In this document: piece by piece, positions 1 through 8,681 of the stretch | Layout of the letters: every line of letters begins with the position of its first letter | Numbering within the stretch: position 1 is the stretch's first letter | Assembly: GCA_024689505.1 (NCBI GenBank) | Contig: JAILDJ010000092.1 | Location: forward strand, 1 to 55,975 | Direction of reading: 5' to 3' | Origin: Clostridiales bacterium | GTDB lineage: Bacteria; Bacillota; Clostridia; Lachnospirales; Bianqueaceae | DNA: 55,975 bases | Program-made: the position numbers and the translations under genes | Notes under the pieces: generated by a model | Database searches by the model: none | Seen by the model: the letters and a program-made list of their open reading frames with translations, nothing else | Told to the model about the DNA's origin: nothing

Positions 1-1856
1 CGCGCACCGTACAGCCGCAGCCATTTGTCGGAAGTCGGTCGCCGTTTCTTCGGGATCGGGATGGACCGGCGGCCGGCCAGATAATCCCCTGTGATGGACT
101 CCTTGCACGCCATGATGTCCTCGACCGTACCTTGACAGATCAGCTCACCGCCATGGATGCCGGCAGTCGGGCCGATATCCACGATATGATCCGCCGTGCG
201 CATGGTCTCCTCATCATGCTCGACCACGATCAGCGTATTGCCCAGATCACGCAGCTGGCACAGCGCCTGCAGCAACCGTCCATTGTCCCGCTGATGCAGG
301 CCGATGCTGGGCTCGTCCAGGATGTAGATGACCCCTTCCAGGCCGGAACCGATCTGCGTCGCCAGGCGGATGCGCTGGGCTTCCCCACCCGAAAGGCTGC
401 CCGCCGCGCGGGACAGGGTCAGATAATTCAGGCCGACCGTGTTCAGGAAGCCGAGACGTGCCCGGATCTCTTTGAGGATCTGATGCGCGATCAGTTCTTC
501 CCTGTGGGTCAGCGTGAGGCCGAGGAAGAACTTAAGTGCATCGCCCACAGAAAGATCGGTCAGCTGGGAGATGTTCAGATCCCCCACGGTGACGCCGAGC
601 ACGTCGGTACGCAGACGCCGTCCCTGACAGACCGGACAGGGCGTCTTGGTCATATAGGCTTCATACTCCGCCCTCATGGTCTCGGTCGCCTCTTCGTAGC
701 GCCGCTTCAGGTTATTGACGATGCCTGGAAAGACGGTCTTGTACTCCCGTACGCCAAAGCGGCCTTCATAGGTCATGGAGACCTCATCGCCAGCGCCGTA
801 CATGAGCATATGATACGTATCTTCCGGCAGGTCCTTGATCGGCGTGTCCATACTGAAATGATGCTTCTCGGAAAGGATGCGAAGCAGCTTGCCGGAGAAG
901 CTGTCCTCCTGCTTGACAGAGCCCCAGCCCGCGACGGCGATGGCCCCATCCATCAGCGACAGATCCCGGTTCGGGATGATCAGATCCTCGTCGAACTCCA
1001 TCTGGCTGCCGATGCCGGAACACGCCGGGCAGGCGCCAAAAGGATTGTTGAAGGAAAACATGCGCGGCTGTAATTCTTCGATACTGATGCCGCAGTCCGG
1101 GCAGGCCAGATTCTGGCTGAACAGCTGCTTGTCCTTGCCGCCGATATCGACCATGGCCAGTCCATCCGCCAGTTTCAGCACCGTCTCCAGTGAATCCGTC
1201 AGACGGCGCGCGATCCCTTCCCGCACCACCAGACGGTCGACTACGATTTCGATGGTATGCTTCTGATTCTTGTCCAGATCGATCTCGTCCTCATCCAGCT
1301 GGTACAGAACATCATCGATGAAAGCGCGGATATAACCGGCTTTTTTCATGGAATCCAGCAGTTTCTGATGCTGGCCCTTTCTCCCACGGACCAGCGGAGC
1401 CAGCAGCTGGATCCGTGTCCCCTCGGGCAGGCTCAGGATCTGGTCCACCATCTGGTCGACGCTCTGCCGCTCGATGATCCTACCGCAGTTGGGACAGTGC
1501 GGGATACCGATACGCGCGTACAACAGACGCAGGTAATCGTAGATCTCCGTCACCGTGCCCACGGTGGAACGCGGATTTTTGGACGTGCTCTTCTGGTCGA
1601 TGGAAATGGACGGCGAAAGCCCTTCGATGCTGTCGACCTCCGGCTTCTCCATCTGGCCAAGGAACATTCGGGCATAGGAGGATAAAGACTCCATATAGCG
1701 ACGCTGTCCTTCCGCGAAAATGGTATCGAATGCCAGTGATGACTTGCCGGATCCGGACAGGCCGGTGACCACCACGAACTTGTTCTTGGGGATCGTGACC
1801 TCCAGATCCTTCAGGTTATGCTCTCTGGCACCCTTGATATGTATGATATCTCCCAT
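1..1856 (-). CDS. uvrA: Excinuclease ABC subunit A, N-terminal two thirds (cut by window edge)
   Basis: DNA-damage recognition ATPase of nucleotide excision repair, partner of UvrB. Translating the minus strand from the ATG at 1856 gives an open frame of about 618 residues to the window edge; full-length UvrA has about 940. It starts MGDIIHIKGAREHNLK, a typical UvrA N-terminus. Visible parts are the first Walker A (GLSGSGKSS, about residue 32), the CPNCG and CPDC...CPAC cysteine pairs of the zinc-binding regions, the signature LSGGEAQRIRLA and Walker B ILDEPSIGLHQ, which complete the first ATPase. The second ATPase half lies outside the window. It follows uvrB by 18 bp, so it is the third gene of the ZIP-uvrB-uvrA operon. 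Identity is certain; only completeness is unknown. Confidence 0.97.
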   Translation of the reverse strand, partial: MGDIIHIKGAREHNLKDLEVTIPKNKFVVVTGLSGSGKSSLAFDTIFAEGQRRYMESLSSYARMFLGQMEKPEVDSIEGLSPSISIDQKSTSKNPRSTVGTVTEIYDYLRLLYARIGIPHCPNCGRIIERQSVDQMVDQILSLPEGTRIQLLAPLVRGRKGQHQKLLDSMKKAGYIRAFIDDVLYQLDEDEIDLDKNQKHTIEIVVDRLVVREGIARRLTDSLETVLKLADGLAMVDIGGKDKQLFSQNLACPDCGISIEELQPRMFSFNNPFGACPACSGIGSQMEFDEDLIIPNRDLSLMDGAIAVAGWGSVKQEDSFSGKLLRILSEKHHFSMDTPIKDLPEDTYHMLMYGAGDEVSMTYEGRFGVREYKTVFPGIVNNLKRRYEEATETMRAEYEAYMTKTPCPVCQGRRLRTDVLGVTVGDLNISQLTDLSVGDALKFFLGLTLTHREELIAHQILKEIRARLGFLNTVGLNYLTLSRAAGSLSGGEAQRIRLATQIGSGLEGVIYILDEPSIGLHQRDNGRLLQALCQLRDLGNTLIVVEHDEETMRTADHIVDIGPTAGIHGGELICQGTVEDIMACKESITGDYLAGRRSIPIPKKRRPTSDKWLRLYGA

Positions 1857-1874
1857 AATGGATACTACTCCTGT

Positions 1875-3881
1875 TTACTTTCCAGAACTGATCTCGATCA
1901 CGGCTTTGCGCAGCTCCATGATCTCGTCGCGGTACTGTGCCGCTTCCTCGAACCGCAGATCCGCGGCAGCTCTGCGCATCTCCTTCTCCAGTTTCTGGAT
2001 GGCCTTCTCCAGTTCCTTTCGGGTCATGGATTCCGGATCTCTGTCTCTGGACTTCCTGCGATCCTCCGCGTCCTCCTCATCGGTAAGCGTGGCCCGGATC
2101 ACGTCATGGACTTTCTTCTGGATGCTGCGCGGTGTAATGCCGTGTGCTTCATTGTAGGCCTGCTGGATGGCGCGGCGCCGGTTGGTCTCCGATATGGCCC
2201 GTTCCATGGAGCCAGTCATGATATCCGCGTACAGGATGACATGACCGTCCACATTACGCGCGGCACGGCCGATGGTCTGCACCAGTGAAGTCTCTGACCG
2301 CAGGAAGCCTTCTTTATCTGCATCGATGATGGCGATCAAAGAGACCTCCGGGATATCCAGACCTTCACGCAGCAGGTTGATGCCTACCAGCACGTCATAG
2401 ACGTCGGTGCGCAGGTCGCGCACGATCTCCAGGCGCTCCAGCGTATCGATATCGGAATGCAAGTACTGGACCTTGATCCCGGCTTCCTTCAGATACCGTG
2501 TCAGGTCTTCGGCCATGCGCTTGGTCAAGGTCGTGACCAGTGTTTTTTGATGTTTTTCGGTAACTCTTCGGATGCGGCTGATCAGATCGTCGATCTGACC
2601 TTCGACCGGATGCACTTCCACTTCCGGATCCAGAAGGCCTGTCGGACGGATGATCTGCTCGGCCGTATGCTCGCTGTGTTCCGCTTCGTACGGACCCGGC
2701 GTAGCCGAAACGAACATCATCTGATGGATCTTGCTTTCAAATTCCTTGAAGTTAAGCGGACGGTTGTCCTTTGCCGAGGGCAGGCGGAAACCATATTCCA
2801 CCAACACGCTCTTACGGGATTGATCCCCGTTGAACATACCGCGCACCTGCGGGATCGTCATGTGCGACTCATCCACGATGGTCAGAAAATCATCTGGGAA
2901 ATAGTCTAGCAAGGTATACGGCGTACTGCCCGCGGGACGTCCTGCCAGGTGCCGGGAATAGTTCTCGATACCAGAGCAGAAACCGGTCTCACGCAGCATT
3001 TCAATGTCGAAATTGGTACGCTGTGCCAGGCGCTGTGCTTCCAGCAGCTTGTCCTGCGCCTGCAGCTCCTTCAGCCGCTCGTCCAACTCTTCCTGGATAC
3101 GGTGGATGGCAGCGTTCATCTTCTCCGGCTCCACTACGTAATGAGAGGCAGGGAACAGCAGCATGTGCTCCGTGCGTCCATAGACCTCACCGGTCAGAAT
3201 ATCGATCTCACTGATCCGGTCGATCTCATCGCCAAAGAATTCTACGCGATAAGCATGGGTGGACTCGGAAGCCGGCACGACCTCCAGCACGTCGCCATGC
3301 ACGCGGAACGTACCACGCTCCAGCACCATTTCATTGCGGGTATACTGCAGATCGATGAGGCGCCGCATGACATCGTCCATATCGCGGACCATACCCGGTC
3401 GCAGCGACAGTGCCATCGTATTATAATCGATCGGATCGCCCAGACCATAGATACAGGATACACTGGATACGATGACCACGTCCTTGCGCTCGAAAAGCGC
3501 GGCCGTCGCTGAATGGCGCAGTTTATCGATCTCATCGTTGATGGCGGAATCCTTCTCGATGTATGTATCCGTCTGCGGCACATACGCTTCCGGTTGATAA
3601 TAATCGTAGTAAGAGACAAAGTATTCAACAGCGTTTTCCGGGAAGAATTCCTTGAACTCAGCGTACAATTGGGCCGCCAGCGTTTTATTGTGCGCCAGCA
3701 CCAAAGTGGGTTTGTTCAAGGCCTGGATCACGTTGGCCATGGTGAACGTCTTACCGGAACCCGTAACGCCCAGCAGCGTCTGATGCTTCATACCGCTTTT
3801 GAAGCCCGCGATCAGCTCTTTGATGGCTTCCGGCTGGTCTCCGGTGGGTTGGAATTCCGAATGCAGTTTGAACTGGTCCAT
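1875..3881 (-). CDS. uvrB: Excinuclease ABC subunit B
   Basis: Helicase-like subunit of nucleotide excision repair, loaded onto damage by UvrA and then recruiting UvrC. It has 668 residues, the usual length. Walker A GVTGSGKT is at residues 38-45. The beta-hairpin that grips DNA follows ([12 protein letters not shown], about 90-101). DESH, the SATPGPYE helicase motif and the QTIGRAARN motif VI are present, and a C-terminal UVR domain (about 625-660) is the UvrC-binding region. I chose the ATG at 3881 over the in-frame GTG six bases upstream, because the Shine-Dalgarno GAGGGAG touches the GTG but sits 5 bases from the ATG. It lies 13 bp after the ZIP transporter gene and 18 bp before uvrA. Confidence 0.97.
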   Translation of the reverse strand: MDQFKLHSEFQPTGDQPEAIKELIAGFKSGMKHQTLLGVTGSGKTFTMANVIQALNKPTLVLAHNKTLAAQLYAEFKEFFPENAVEYFVSYYDYYQPEAYVPQTDTYIEKDSAINDEIDKLRHSATAALFERKDVVIVSSVSCIYGLGDPIDYNTMALSLRPGMVRDMDDVMRRLIDLQYTRNEMVLERGTFRVHGDVLEVVPASESTHAYRVEFFGDEIDRISEIDILTGEVYGRTEHMLLFPASHYVVEPEKMNAAIHRIQEELDERLKELQAQDKLLEAQRLAQRTNFDIEMLRETGFCSGIENYSRHLAGRPAGSTPYTLLDYFPDDFLTIVDESHMTIPQVRGMFNGDQSRKSVLVEYGFRLPSAKDNRPLNFKEFESKIHQMMFVSATPGPYEAEHSEHTAEQIIRPTGLLDPEVEVHPVEGQIDDLISRIRRVTEKHQKTLVTTLTKRMAEDLTRYLKEAGIKVQYLHSDIDTLERLEIVRDLRTDVYDVLVGINLLREGLDIPEVSLIAIIDADKEGFLRSETSLVQTIGRAARNVDGHVILYADIMTGSMERAISETNRRRAIQQAYNEAHGITPRSIQKKVHDVIRATLTDEEDAEDRRKSRDRDPESMTRKELEKAIQKLEKEMRRAAADLRFEEAAQYRDEIMELRKAVIEISSGK

Positions 3882-3894
3882 GTGCACTCCCTCT

Positions 3895-4629
3895 TTATTC
3901 GAACAGCGTACTGAGCAGGATCAGGATCACCCCGGCCAGCGCGCACAAAACGGACAGTTTTTTATTGGAGCTGTGCAGCAGATGCGGCACCAGCTCGAAA
4001 CCGATGATGTAGATCAACATGCCCAACGTCAACGCAATGAGGACGCCCAGCAGGAACGGACTGATCGCAAAGGATACCAGATGCATGATCAGACCGCCCA
4101 GGAAGGTGGAGATCGCCGCGATGGCCAGCACGGTCCAGCGGAAACGCCGCGGCTCATGTTCCAGCGTCGCAGTGATGATCATGCCCATGGGGATATTGTG
4201 CAGGCCGACCCCCAGCGCTACCAAAAGACCCATGCGTGTCGACTCCATGGCCAGGCCATAGACTGCCATGCCTTCGATCATGTTATGCAGCAGCACCGCG
4301 ATGGACGACATGATCCCGATGTGCATAACGTTTTCTTCGGTACAATCATGCTGCAGGCCATGGGCGTGATCGTGATCCGGCACCCAGTGGTCCAGTAACT
4401 TCAAGAGTACGACGCCCAGTATCGCGAACAGGACGACCAGATACCATCTGCTGCTGCCGACCGCTTCCACCGCTTCGGGCAGCAGATCCAGAAAGACCAG
4501 CATGACCATGGTACCGCAGGCAAACGCGATCGAGACCTGTTCGATCAACTCATGCCGTTTGAACAAATGCACCGCCAGCGCACCGAGTATGATAAAAACA
4601 CCTAAAAGCAATGTAATGAATAGATTCAT
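3895..4629 (-). CDS. ZIP family metal transporter
   Basis: Predicted uptake transporter for zinc or another divalent metal, 244 residues with about eight membrane helices. The two ZIP metal-site helices are clear: HNMIEG (about residue 115) and HNIPMG (about 144). A cytoplasmic loop between helices 3 and 4 contains a short histidine/aspartate-rich run (DHDHAHG), typical of the variable metal-binding loop of ZIP proteins. A good Shine-Dalgarno (AGAGG) precedes the ATG, and a consensus promoter lies at 4667-4695. It is the first gene of an operon with uvrB and uvrA, an unexpected pairing. Substrate cannot be read from sequence; the size and motifs resemble ZupT/GufA-type ZIPs. Confidence 0.9.
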   Translation of the reverse strand: MNLFITLLLGVFIILGALAVHLFKRHELIEQVSIAFACGTMVMLVFLDLLPEAVEAVGSSRWYLVVLFAILGVVLLKLLDHWVPDHDHAHGLQHDCTEENVMHIGIMSSIAVLLHNMIEGMAVYGLAMESTRMGLLVALGVGLHNIPMGMIITATLEHEPRRFRWTVLAIAAISTFLGGLIMHLVSFAISPFLLGVLIALTLGMLIYIIGFELVPHLLHSSNKKLSVLCALAGVILILLSTLFE

Positions 4630-4666
4630 GAAAAAACCTCTGTTTCAGTAGTTATCGCATCAGATA

Positions 4667-4695
4667 ATTATACTATGAAACGGACACTATTGCAA
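4667..4695 (-). promoter_or_regulatory. Sigma-A promoter of the ZIP-uvrBA operon
   Basis: On the minus strand, TTGCAA (4690-4695) is followed after exactly 17 bp by TATAAT (4667-4672), about 40 bp before the ZIP transporter ATG. I see no LexA/DinR box of the GAAC-N4-GTTC type between promoter and gene, so SOS control is not evident here. Confidence 0.8.
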
Positions 4696-4749
4696 CGCGA
4701 ACACCGCATTATTTCTGCGAAAAAAACATATGTTTGCGAATGTTAAGAC

Positions 4750-4778
4750 TTGAGAAATCTGTTTTCCTGTGCTATAGT
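4750..4778 (+). promoter_or_regulatory. Promoter of ychF
   Basis: TTGAGA (4750-4755), 17-bp spacer, TATAGT (4773-4778) with an upstream TGC that makes an extended -10. It lies 40 bp before the chosen ychF start and diverges from the ZIP-uvrBA promoter. Confidence 0.75.
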
Positions 4779-4818
4779 TATCAAGATTGACACAGTTTTC
4801 CCGAGGAGATCCAATATT

Positions 4819-5916
4819 ATGAAATTAGGTATCGTAGGTCTGCCTAACGTAGGCAAAAGCACCTTATTCAATTGTCTGACCAAGGCTGGTTCCGCGGCTG
4901 CGGCCAACTACCCCTTCTGCACCATCGACCCCAACGTGGGGATCGCTGCCGTGCCGGACGTTCGTCTGGACGTCCTGACCAAAATGTTCGATTCTGACAA
5001 GACCACGCCCGCTATCATCGAGTTCGTGGACATCGCCGGTTTGGTGCGCGGCGCCAGCAAAGGTGAAGGCTTGGGCAACCAGTTTCTTGGTCACATCCGT
5101 GAAGTCGATGCCATCGTCCATGTGGTCCGCTGCTTCGAGGATGATGATATCATCCATGTAGACGGTTCCATCGACGCCATGCGTGATATCGAGACCATCG
5201 ACCTGGAACTGATCTTTTCCGATCTGGAAATGCTGGAACGCCGCTACGCTAAGGCGGCCAAAACCGCCAAGGCTGATAAAAGCGCCCAAGTGGAACTCGC
5301 GTTTATCGAGAAAGTCAAAGCGGCTCTGGAAAGCGGTCAGCGCGCGAAGAACATGGACCTGACGGAAGAAGAACAGGCCATGCTGGATTCTTTCCAGCTG
5401 CTCACTTCCAAGCCGGTCATCTACGCCGCCAACGTGGATGAGGCTGACCTGGCCGATGATGGTGCCTCCAACGAGCAGGTCCAGCGTGTACGCGCACATG
5501 CCGCTGAACAAGGCGAAGAAGTTTTCGTCATCTGCGCACGCATTGAAGAAGAGATCGCCGAACTGGATGAAGAAGACAAAGCCATGTATCTGGAAGAACT
5601 GGGTTTGACCGGCGCAGGACTGGACCGTCTCATCGCCGCCAGCTATAAACTGCTCGGCCTTATCAGTTACCTGACGGCCGGTAAGAAAGAAAGCCGCGCA
5701 TGGACCATCAAACGCGGCACGAAAGCCCCCCAGGCCGCCGGCAAGATCCATTCCGATTTCGAACGCGGCTTCATCCGCGCCGAAGTCGTCTCCTACGACG
5801 ACCTCGTCGCCAACGGCTCCTACGCCGCCGCCCGCGAAAAAGGCCTCATCCGCTCCGAAGGCAAAGACTACATCATGAAAGACGGAGATGTAGTCGAATT
5901 TAGGTTTAACGTATAA
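4819..5916 (+). CDS. ychF: Redox-regulated ATPase YchF (OLA1/Obg family)
   Basis: Ribosome-associated P-loop ATPase of the Obg group, 365 residues, the normal length. G1 is GLPNVGKST at residues 7-15. The G3 region reads [17 protein letters not shown]. The G4 site is NVDE rather than NKxD, which in this family explains ATP over GTP preference. The middle coiled-coil insert and C-terminal TGS domain (ending [10 protein letters not shown]) are present. The start is the ATG at 4819, where GAGGAGAT sits 8 bases upstream and the protein begins [14 protein letters not shown] as in homologues; an upstream in-frame start would add 23 unsupported residues. It is single-gene, with its own promoter and a terminator right after the stop. 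Confidence 0.97.
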   Translation: MKLGIVGLPNVGKSTLFNCLTKAGSAAAANYPFCTIDPNVGIAAVPDVRLDVLTKMFDSDKTTPAIIEFVDIAGLVRGASKGEGLGNQFLGHIREVDAIVHVVRCFEDDDIIHVDGSIDAMRDIETIDLELIFSDLEMLERRYAKAAKTAKADKSAQVELAFIEKVKAALESGQRAKNMDLTEEEQAMLDSFQLLTSKPVIYAANVDEADLADDGASNEQVQRVRAHAAEQGEEVFVICARIEEEIAELDEEDKAMYLEELGLTGAGLDRLIAASYKLLGLISYLTAGKKESRAWTIKRGTKAPQAAGKIHSDFERGFIRAEVVSYDDLVANGSYAAAREKGLIRSEGKDYIMKDGDVVEFRFNV

Positions 5917-6695
5917 AAAGCGTTCTAAAGTCAGACGAAGAAGGCACAAGCGTACTTGTATGCTTGTGCCTTTTCGGATGACCTTAAGAACGCAAAAAGT
6001 ACGAGGACGAAGTGCATAGCACGGAAGTCCGAGTACTTTCAGGAGGCCGAAAGCGCCAATGGCGCGAAGGCACCCGTTTTTATACCACACGATTCAAAAA
6101 AGTTCTAAAGTCAAAAACCCGGGACATCGCATTTATGCGAATGGACCGGTTTTTGACCTTAAGAACGCAAAAAGTACGAGGACGAAGTGCATAGCACGGA
6201 AGAGCACGAAGTGCTCTCGCCCGAGTACTTTCAGGGGGCCGAAAGTGCCAACGGCGCGAAGGCACCCGTTTTTATACCATATGATTCAAAATAATCCGAA
6301 AGTTAAAAACCTGGTCAGTCGTATTTATGCGGATGAACCAGGTTTTTGACTTTATGGATGCAAAAAGTACGAGGGCGAAGTGCGCAGCACGAAAGAGCAC
6401 GAAGTGCTCTCGTCCGAGTACTTTCAGGGGGCCGAAAGCGCCAACGGCGCGAAGGCACCCGTTTTTATACCACATGATTCAAAATAATCCGAAAGTTAAA
6501 AACCTGGTCAGTCGCATTTATGCGAATGGACCAGGTTTTTTGACTTTATGGATGCAAAAAGTACGAGAGCGAAGCGCACAGCACGAAAGAGCACGAAGTG
6601 CTCTCGCCCGAGTACTTTCAGGGGGCCGAAAGTGCCAACGGCACGAAGGCACCTGTTTTTATACCACACGATCCAAAAAGTTCTAAAGTCAAAAT
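5917..6695 (+). repeat. Tandem array of ~193-bp structured repeat (4 units plus partial fifth)
   Basis: Unit A is about 5917-6090, B 6091-6282, C 6283-6475, D 6476-6669, and a partial fifth unit begins at 6670. B to D have a period of 192-194 bp; A is shorter. Each unit holds, in order: a TCTAAAGTC or CCGAAAGTT lead; a hairpin ending in a T-run (B 6113-6155, C 6305-6347, D 6498-6541); AAAAAGTACGAG; a small GAGCACGAAGTGCTC hairpin (missing in A); CGAGTACTTTC; GGCCGAAAG; a GTGCC-AAC-GGCAC-like hairpin; and CCCGTTTTTATACCAC. AAAGTAC and GTACTTT form outer arms. Short open frames inside are repeat-derived and lack ribosome-binding sites. I see no gene here; structured RNA, terminator stack or protein-binding array are all possible. 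Confidence 0.85.
5942..5974 (+). terminator. Rho-independent terminator after ychF
   Basis: A perfect 10-bp stem AGGCACAAGC / GCTTGTGCCT with a 10-base loop, followed by TTTT, starts 25 bp after the ychF stop. It sits inside unit A of the 193-bp repeat, in the position where the other units carry a different hairpin. Confidence 0.8.
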
Positions 6696-6702
6696 GGCTC
6701 TT

Positions 6703-7101
6703 TACGTTCTGCTTTGGTTGCAGAAAATATAGAACGTAACGAAAATGACCATTTACGTCCTGCAACTGACGGAAGAATAATAGAACGTAATGAGAATGAC
6801 TCATCTACGTTCTCTCCTAAACGAATCAAATATAGAACGTATAGAAAATGGAGCGTTACGTTCTACTGTCAACGGAAAAAACATGAGACGTAATTCGCTT
6901 GGCCCATGTACGTTCTGCACCAAGCGAGCTCATATCCTGAACGTACTAGTTCTAATCCATTACGTCCTGAACTCCTACAAATTAGCTATAGGGCGTAAAT
7001 GACTCGATTCGCCTACGTTCTGAAATAATCGAATTGAATAGGGAGCGTAAAAGGTCTAGATCGCTACGTTCTACATCCAGTCGAGTCAAAGATAGACCGT
7101 A
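6703..7101. repeat. Eight-unit array of spaced inverted repeats, ~52-bp period
   Basis: Left arms TACGTTCT or TACGTCCT begin at 6703, 6754, 6806, 6857, 6909, 6961, 7014 and 7065, so the period is 51-53 bp. Each is followed about 20 bp later by a right arm related to AGAACGTA, exact in the first three units and degenerate in the last five. The spacers between units are 15-16 bp. Arm interiors differ from unit to unit apart from a loose CGAA/CGGAA centre. The period is close to five helical turns. No ribosome-binding site or convincing coding frame is present. The array is directly flanked by copies of ACCACACGAT(T/C)CAAAA, the junction sequence of the 193-bp repeat. Function unknown. Confidence 0.8.
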
Positions 7102-7137
7102 ATGCAACCACACGATTCAAAACCGTTTTCAAATACA

Positions 7138-7211
7138 ATGGCCGGTCCCTATATCCTCCTGAGCGTTTTGCGGTCACGCGTTCAGCGAAGGAGGATATAG
7201 GGACCGGCCAT
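7138..7211 (-). repeat. Long hairpin with conserved loop, copy 1 (3' end of lipoprotein operon)
   Basis: Perfect 23-bp arms (7138-7160 and 7189-7211) enclose a 28-base loop reading GAGCG...AGCGA on the plus strand. The loop has its own small stem (GCG-GTCA-CGC). It starts 10 bp after the stop of the minus-strand lipoprotein gene. Similar elements lie at 22733-22850, 22974-23052 and 47632-47697. Probably a terminator or 3' RNA element; the bases after the stem are only mildly T-rich. Confidence 0.75.
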
Positions 7212-7220
7212 ACATAGTAT

Positions 7221-8681
7221 TTAGGAAACCCTTATATAACCTTCATGGTACCAGGAATCACCCACCTCGACACAGAATGTGCTGAGGTCTTTTTCCAGGG
7301 TACAAAGGCCGAGACCCTTGCCATACTGGCCAGGACCGATGGTCACCTCATCGAAATTAACTGGTACGATCCAGAACATATCGGTGAACTCATATTCATC
7401 AGAGGACAAATATGCTCCGTCTTCACCGATGATGTACATCTCGATCCCTGCAAATTCCGGGTCAGGGAAATCGGTCGGAATGTATACTTCATACTCCACA
7501 GTAGCATATTCCAGCTTATCATTCAGGGTCTCTGAGAAAACAGGTTCTTCGTTCTCCTGCAGATATGATTCCACTGCATCCTTTGTGGCATCGCCGCGCT
7601 GCAGCCCCGTGATCCTGAAACCGATCTGATAGTACTGCCCATCGGCTGCCAATGCATAGGCAGAGATCCACTCGTTCATAGCTCCGGGCTCCTCAAGGGA
7701 GGTTTCCTTCAGACTCTCGGCAGTATCTTCGGTATCGACCAGGACGTCTTCCTGCATATCCTCTTCGCCCTCATCATCCAATTCTACGGTCATATCTTCG
7801 CCATTGATGTCTCCGGACATATCTTCCAGATCGAACGCATTCTGCAAAGCATCTTCCGGCACCTGTATCTCCTGTTTCGTGTCGAACCTGGAAAATACAA
7901 CGTTCAGTTCTGTTTTCTTGATCTCGATCCCATAATCGACCATCAAGGGTTTGACGACTTCCGTCAAATCGATCACAGCGTCCACGGGCATCCGGGTCTC
8001 CTGATCGATCCGATATACGACCGTCGCTTCTGAAGTCAAGATGCGGCTGTCTTCCCCGACTCCCAGTACGTCACCCATGAAATCCATGGCACCGACCAGC
8101 TTCTTCAAAGTTTCACCTGTCACCTTGCCGTCCAGCACATATACTTTCTGTTGATCTTCGATGGTCTCGGTCTTTTTTCGCAGCTCAAAAGTGATATCCT
8201 TGGTTTCCGCAAAGATCGTGGGCAGATCCGCGTTATGTTCGATCGTTGACAGGGTCTCACTTTCGACCGTTTCTTTGTACCAGAAAAGGCCTTCTTCTTC
8301 CATTGCAGACCCTGTATACAGGACGATCTTGCCCTCCTCTTCCGCAGGTACTGCATAGATCGCAGCGTTTTCTTCAGTAACATCCGATTCAAACGCGGAT
8401 CGGATCATCGCGTCGGCCTCCATAGATAACGGTTCTTTGACGATATCCATATTGGCTTGGAAGCTGGTCGAGGCCTCAAAGGCCTCTTCTGAGTCCGGAT
8501 CCTCCATGGTCATATCGATATCCATCGTAAGCTGCAGGGTCACAGATGCAGCATCCTTGGTATTCTCCGACGCCTTAGTCAATAAGGATTCCGCTGTTTC
8601 ATTATTCTTTCCACAGCCGTTCAAACAACTGATCGCAAGGAACCAAACGATCAGCCATGCGGATGCACGCTTTATTTTCAT
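7221..8681 (-). CDS. Secreted lipoprotein with N-terminal DUF6612/LppX-like domain
   Basis: 486-residue predicted lipoprotein. A signal peptide of about 23 residues ends in the lipobox LNGC, so it is probably anchored outside the membrane. The N-terminal half (about 30-290) has the look of the clostridial DUF6612 lipoproteins, related in fold to mycobacterial LppX/LprG lipid-binding proteins: AESLLTKASENTKDAASVTL, later MPVDAVIDL. A very acidic linker follows (about 295-330), then a C-terminal region of about 150 residues I do not recognise. Its ATG at 8681 overlaps the stop of the GtrA gene (TGATG), so translation is probably coupled; a TTG one codon earlier is less likely. Last gene of the polA-to-lipoprotein block. 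Domain assignment is from memory of the family and is moderate. Confidence 0.75.
   Translation of the reverse strand: MKIKRASAWLIVWFLAISCLNGCGKNNETAESLLTKASENTKDAASVTLQLTMDIDMTMEDPDSEEAFEASTSFQANMDIVKEPLSMEADAMIRSAFESDVTEENAAIYAVPAEEEGKIVLYTGSAMEEEGLFWYKETVESETLSTIEHNADLPTIFAETKDITFELRKKTETIEDQQKVYVLDGKVTGETLKKLVGAMDFMGDVLGVGEDSRILTSEATVVYRIDQETRMPVDAVIDLTEVVKPLMVDYGIEIKKTELNVVFSRFDTKQEIQVPEDALQNAFDLEDMSGDINGEDMTVELDDEGEEDMQEDVLVDTEDTAESLKETSLEEPGAMNEWISAYALAADGQYYQIGFRITGLQRGDATKDAVESYLQENEEPVFSETLNDKLEYATVEYEVYIPTDFPDPEFAGIEMYIIGEDGAYLSSDEYEFTDMFWIVPVNFDEVTIGPGQYGKGLGLCTLEKDLSTFCVEVGDSWYHEGYIRVS

Noticed and set aside
4864-6090. A 408-residue minus-strand open frame covering ychF and the first repeat unit
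   Set aside because: It is antisense to the clear ychF gene, has no ribosome-binding site, and its N-terminal part is just the translated 193-bp repeat.
6012-6804. Several short open frames on both strands across the 193-bp repeat, with repeated protein words
   Set aside because: The protein similarity comes from the DNA repeat; frames differ between strands, starts lack Shine-Dalgarno sequences, and hairpins explain the conservation better.
6703-7101. CRISPR array
   Set aside because: Repeats are 8-bp arms in inverted pairs rather than 23-45 bp direct repeats, spacers alternate 20 and 15 bp, and no cas genes are nearby.
6703-7101. Integron attC-like site array
   Set aside because: Arms do not match the RYYYAAC/GTTRRRY core, there are no cassette genes between units and no integrase.
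7138-7211. Insertion-sequence terminal repeats or a MITE
   Set aside because: Arms differ between the four copies and no target-site duplications are visible, so simple transposition does not fit; a mobile palindromic element remains a lesser possibility.
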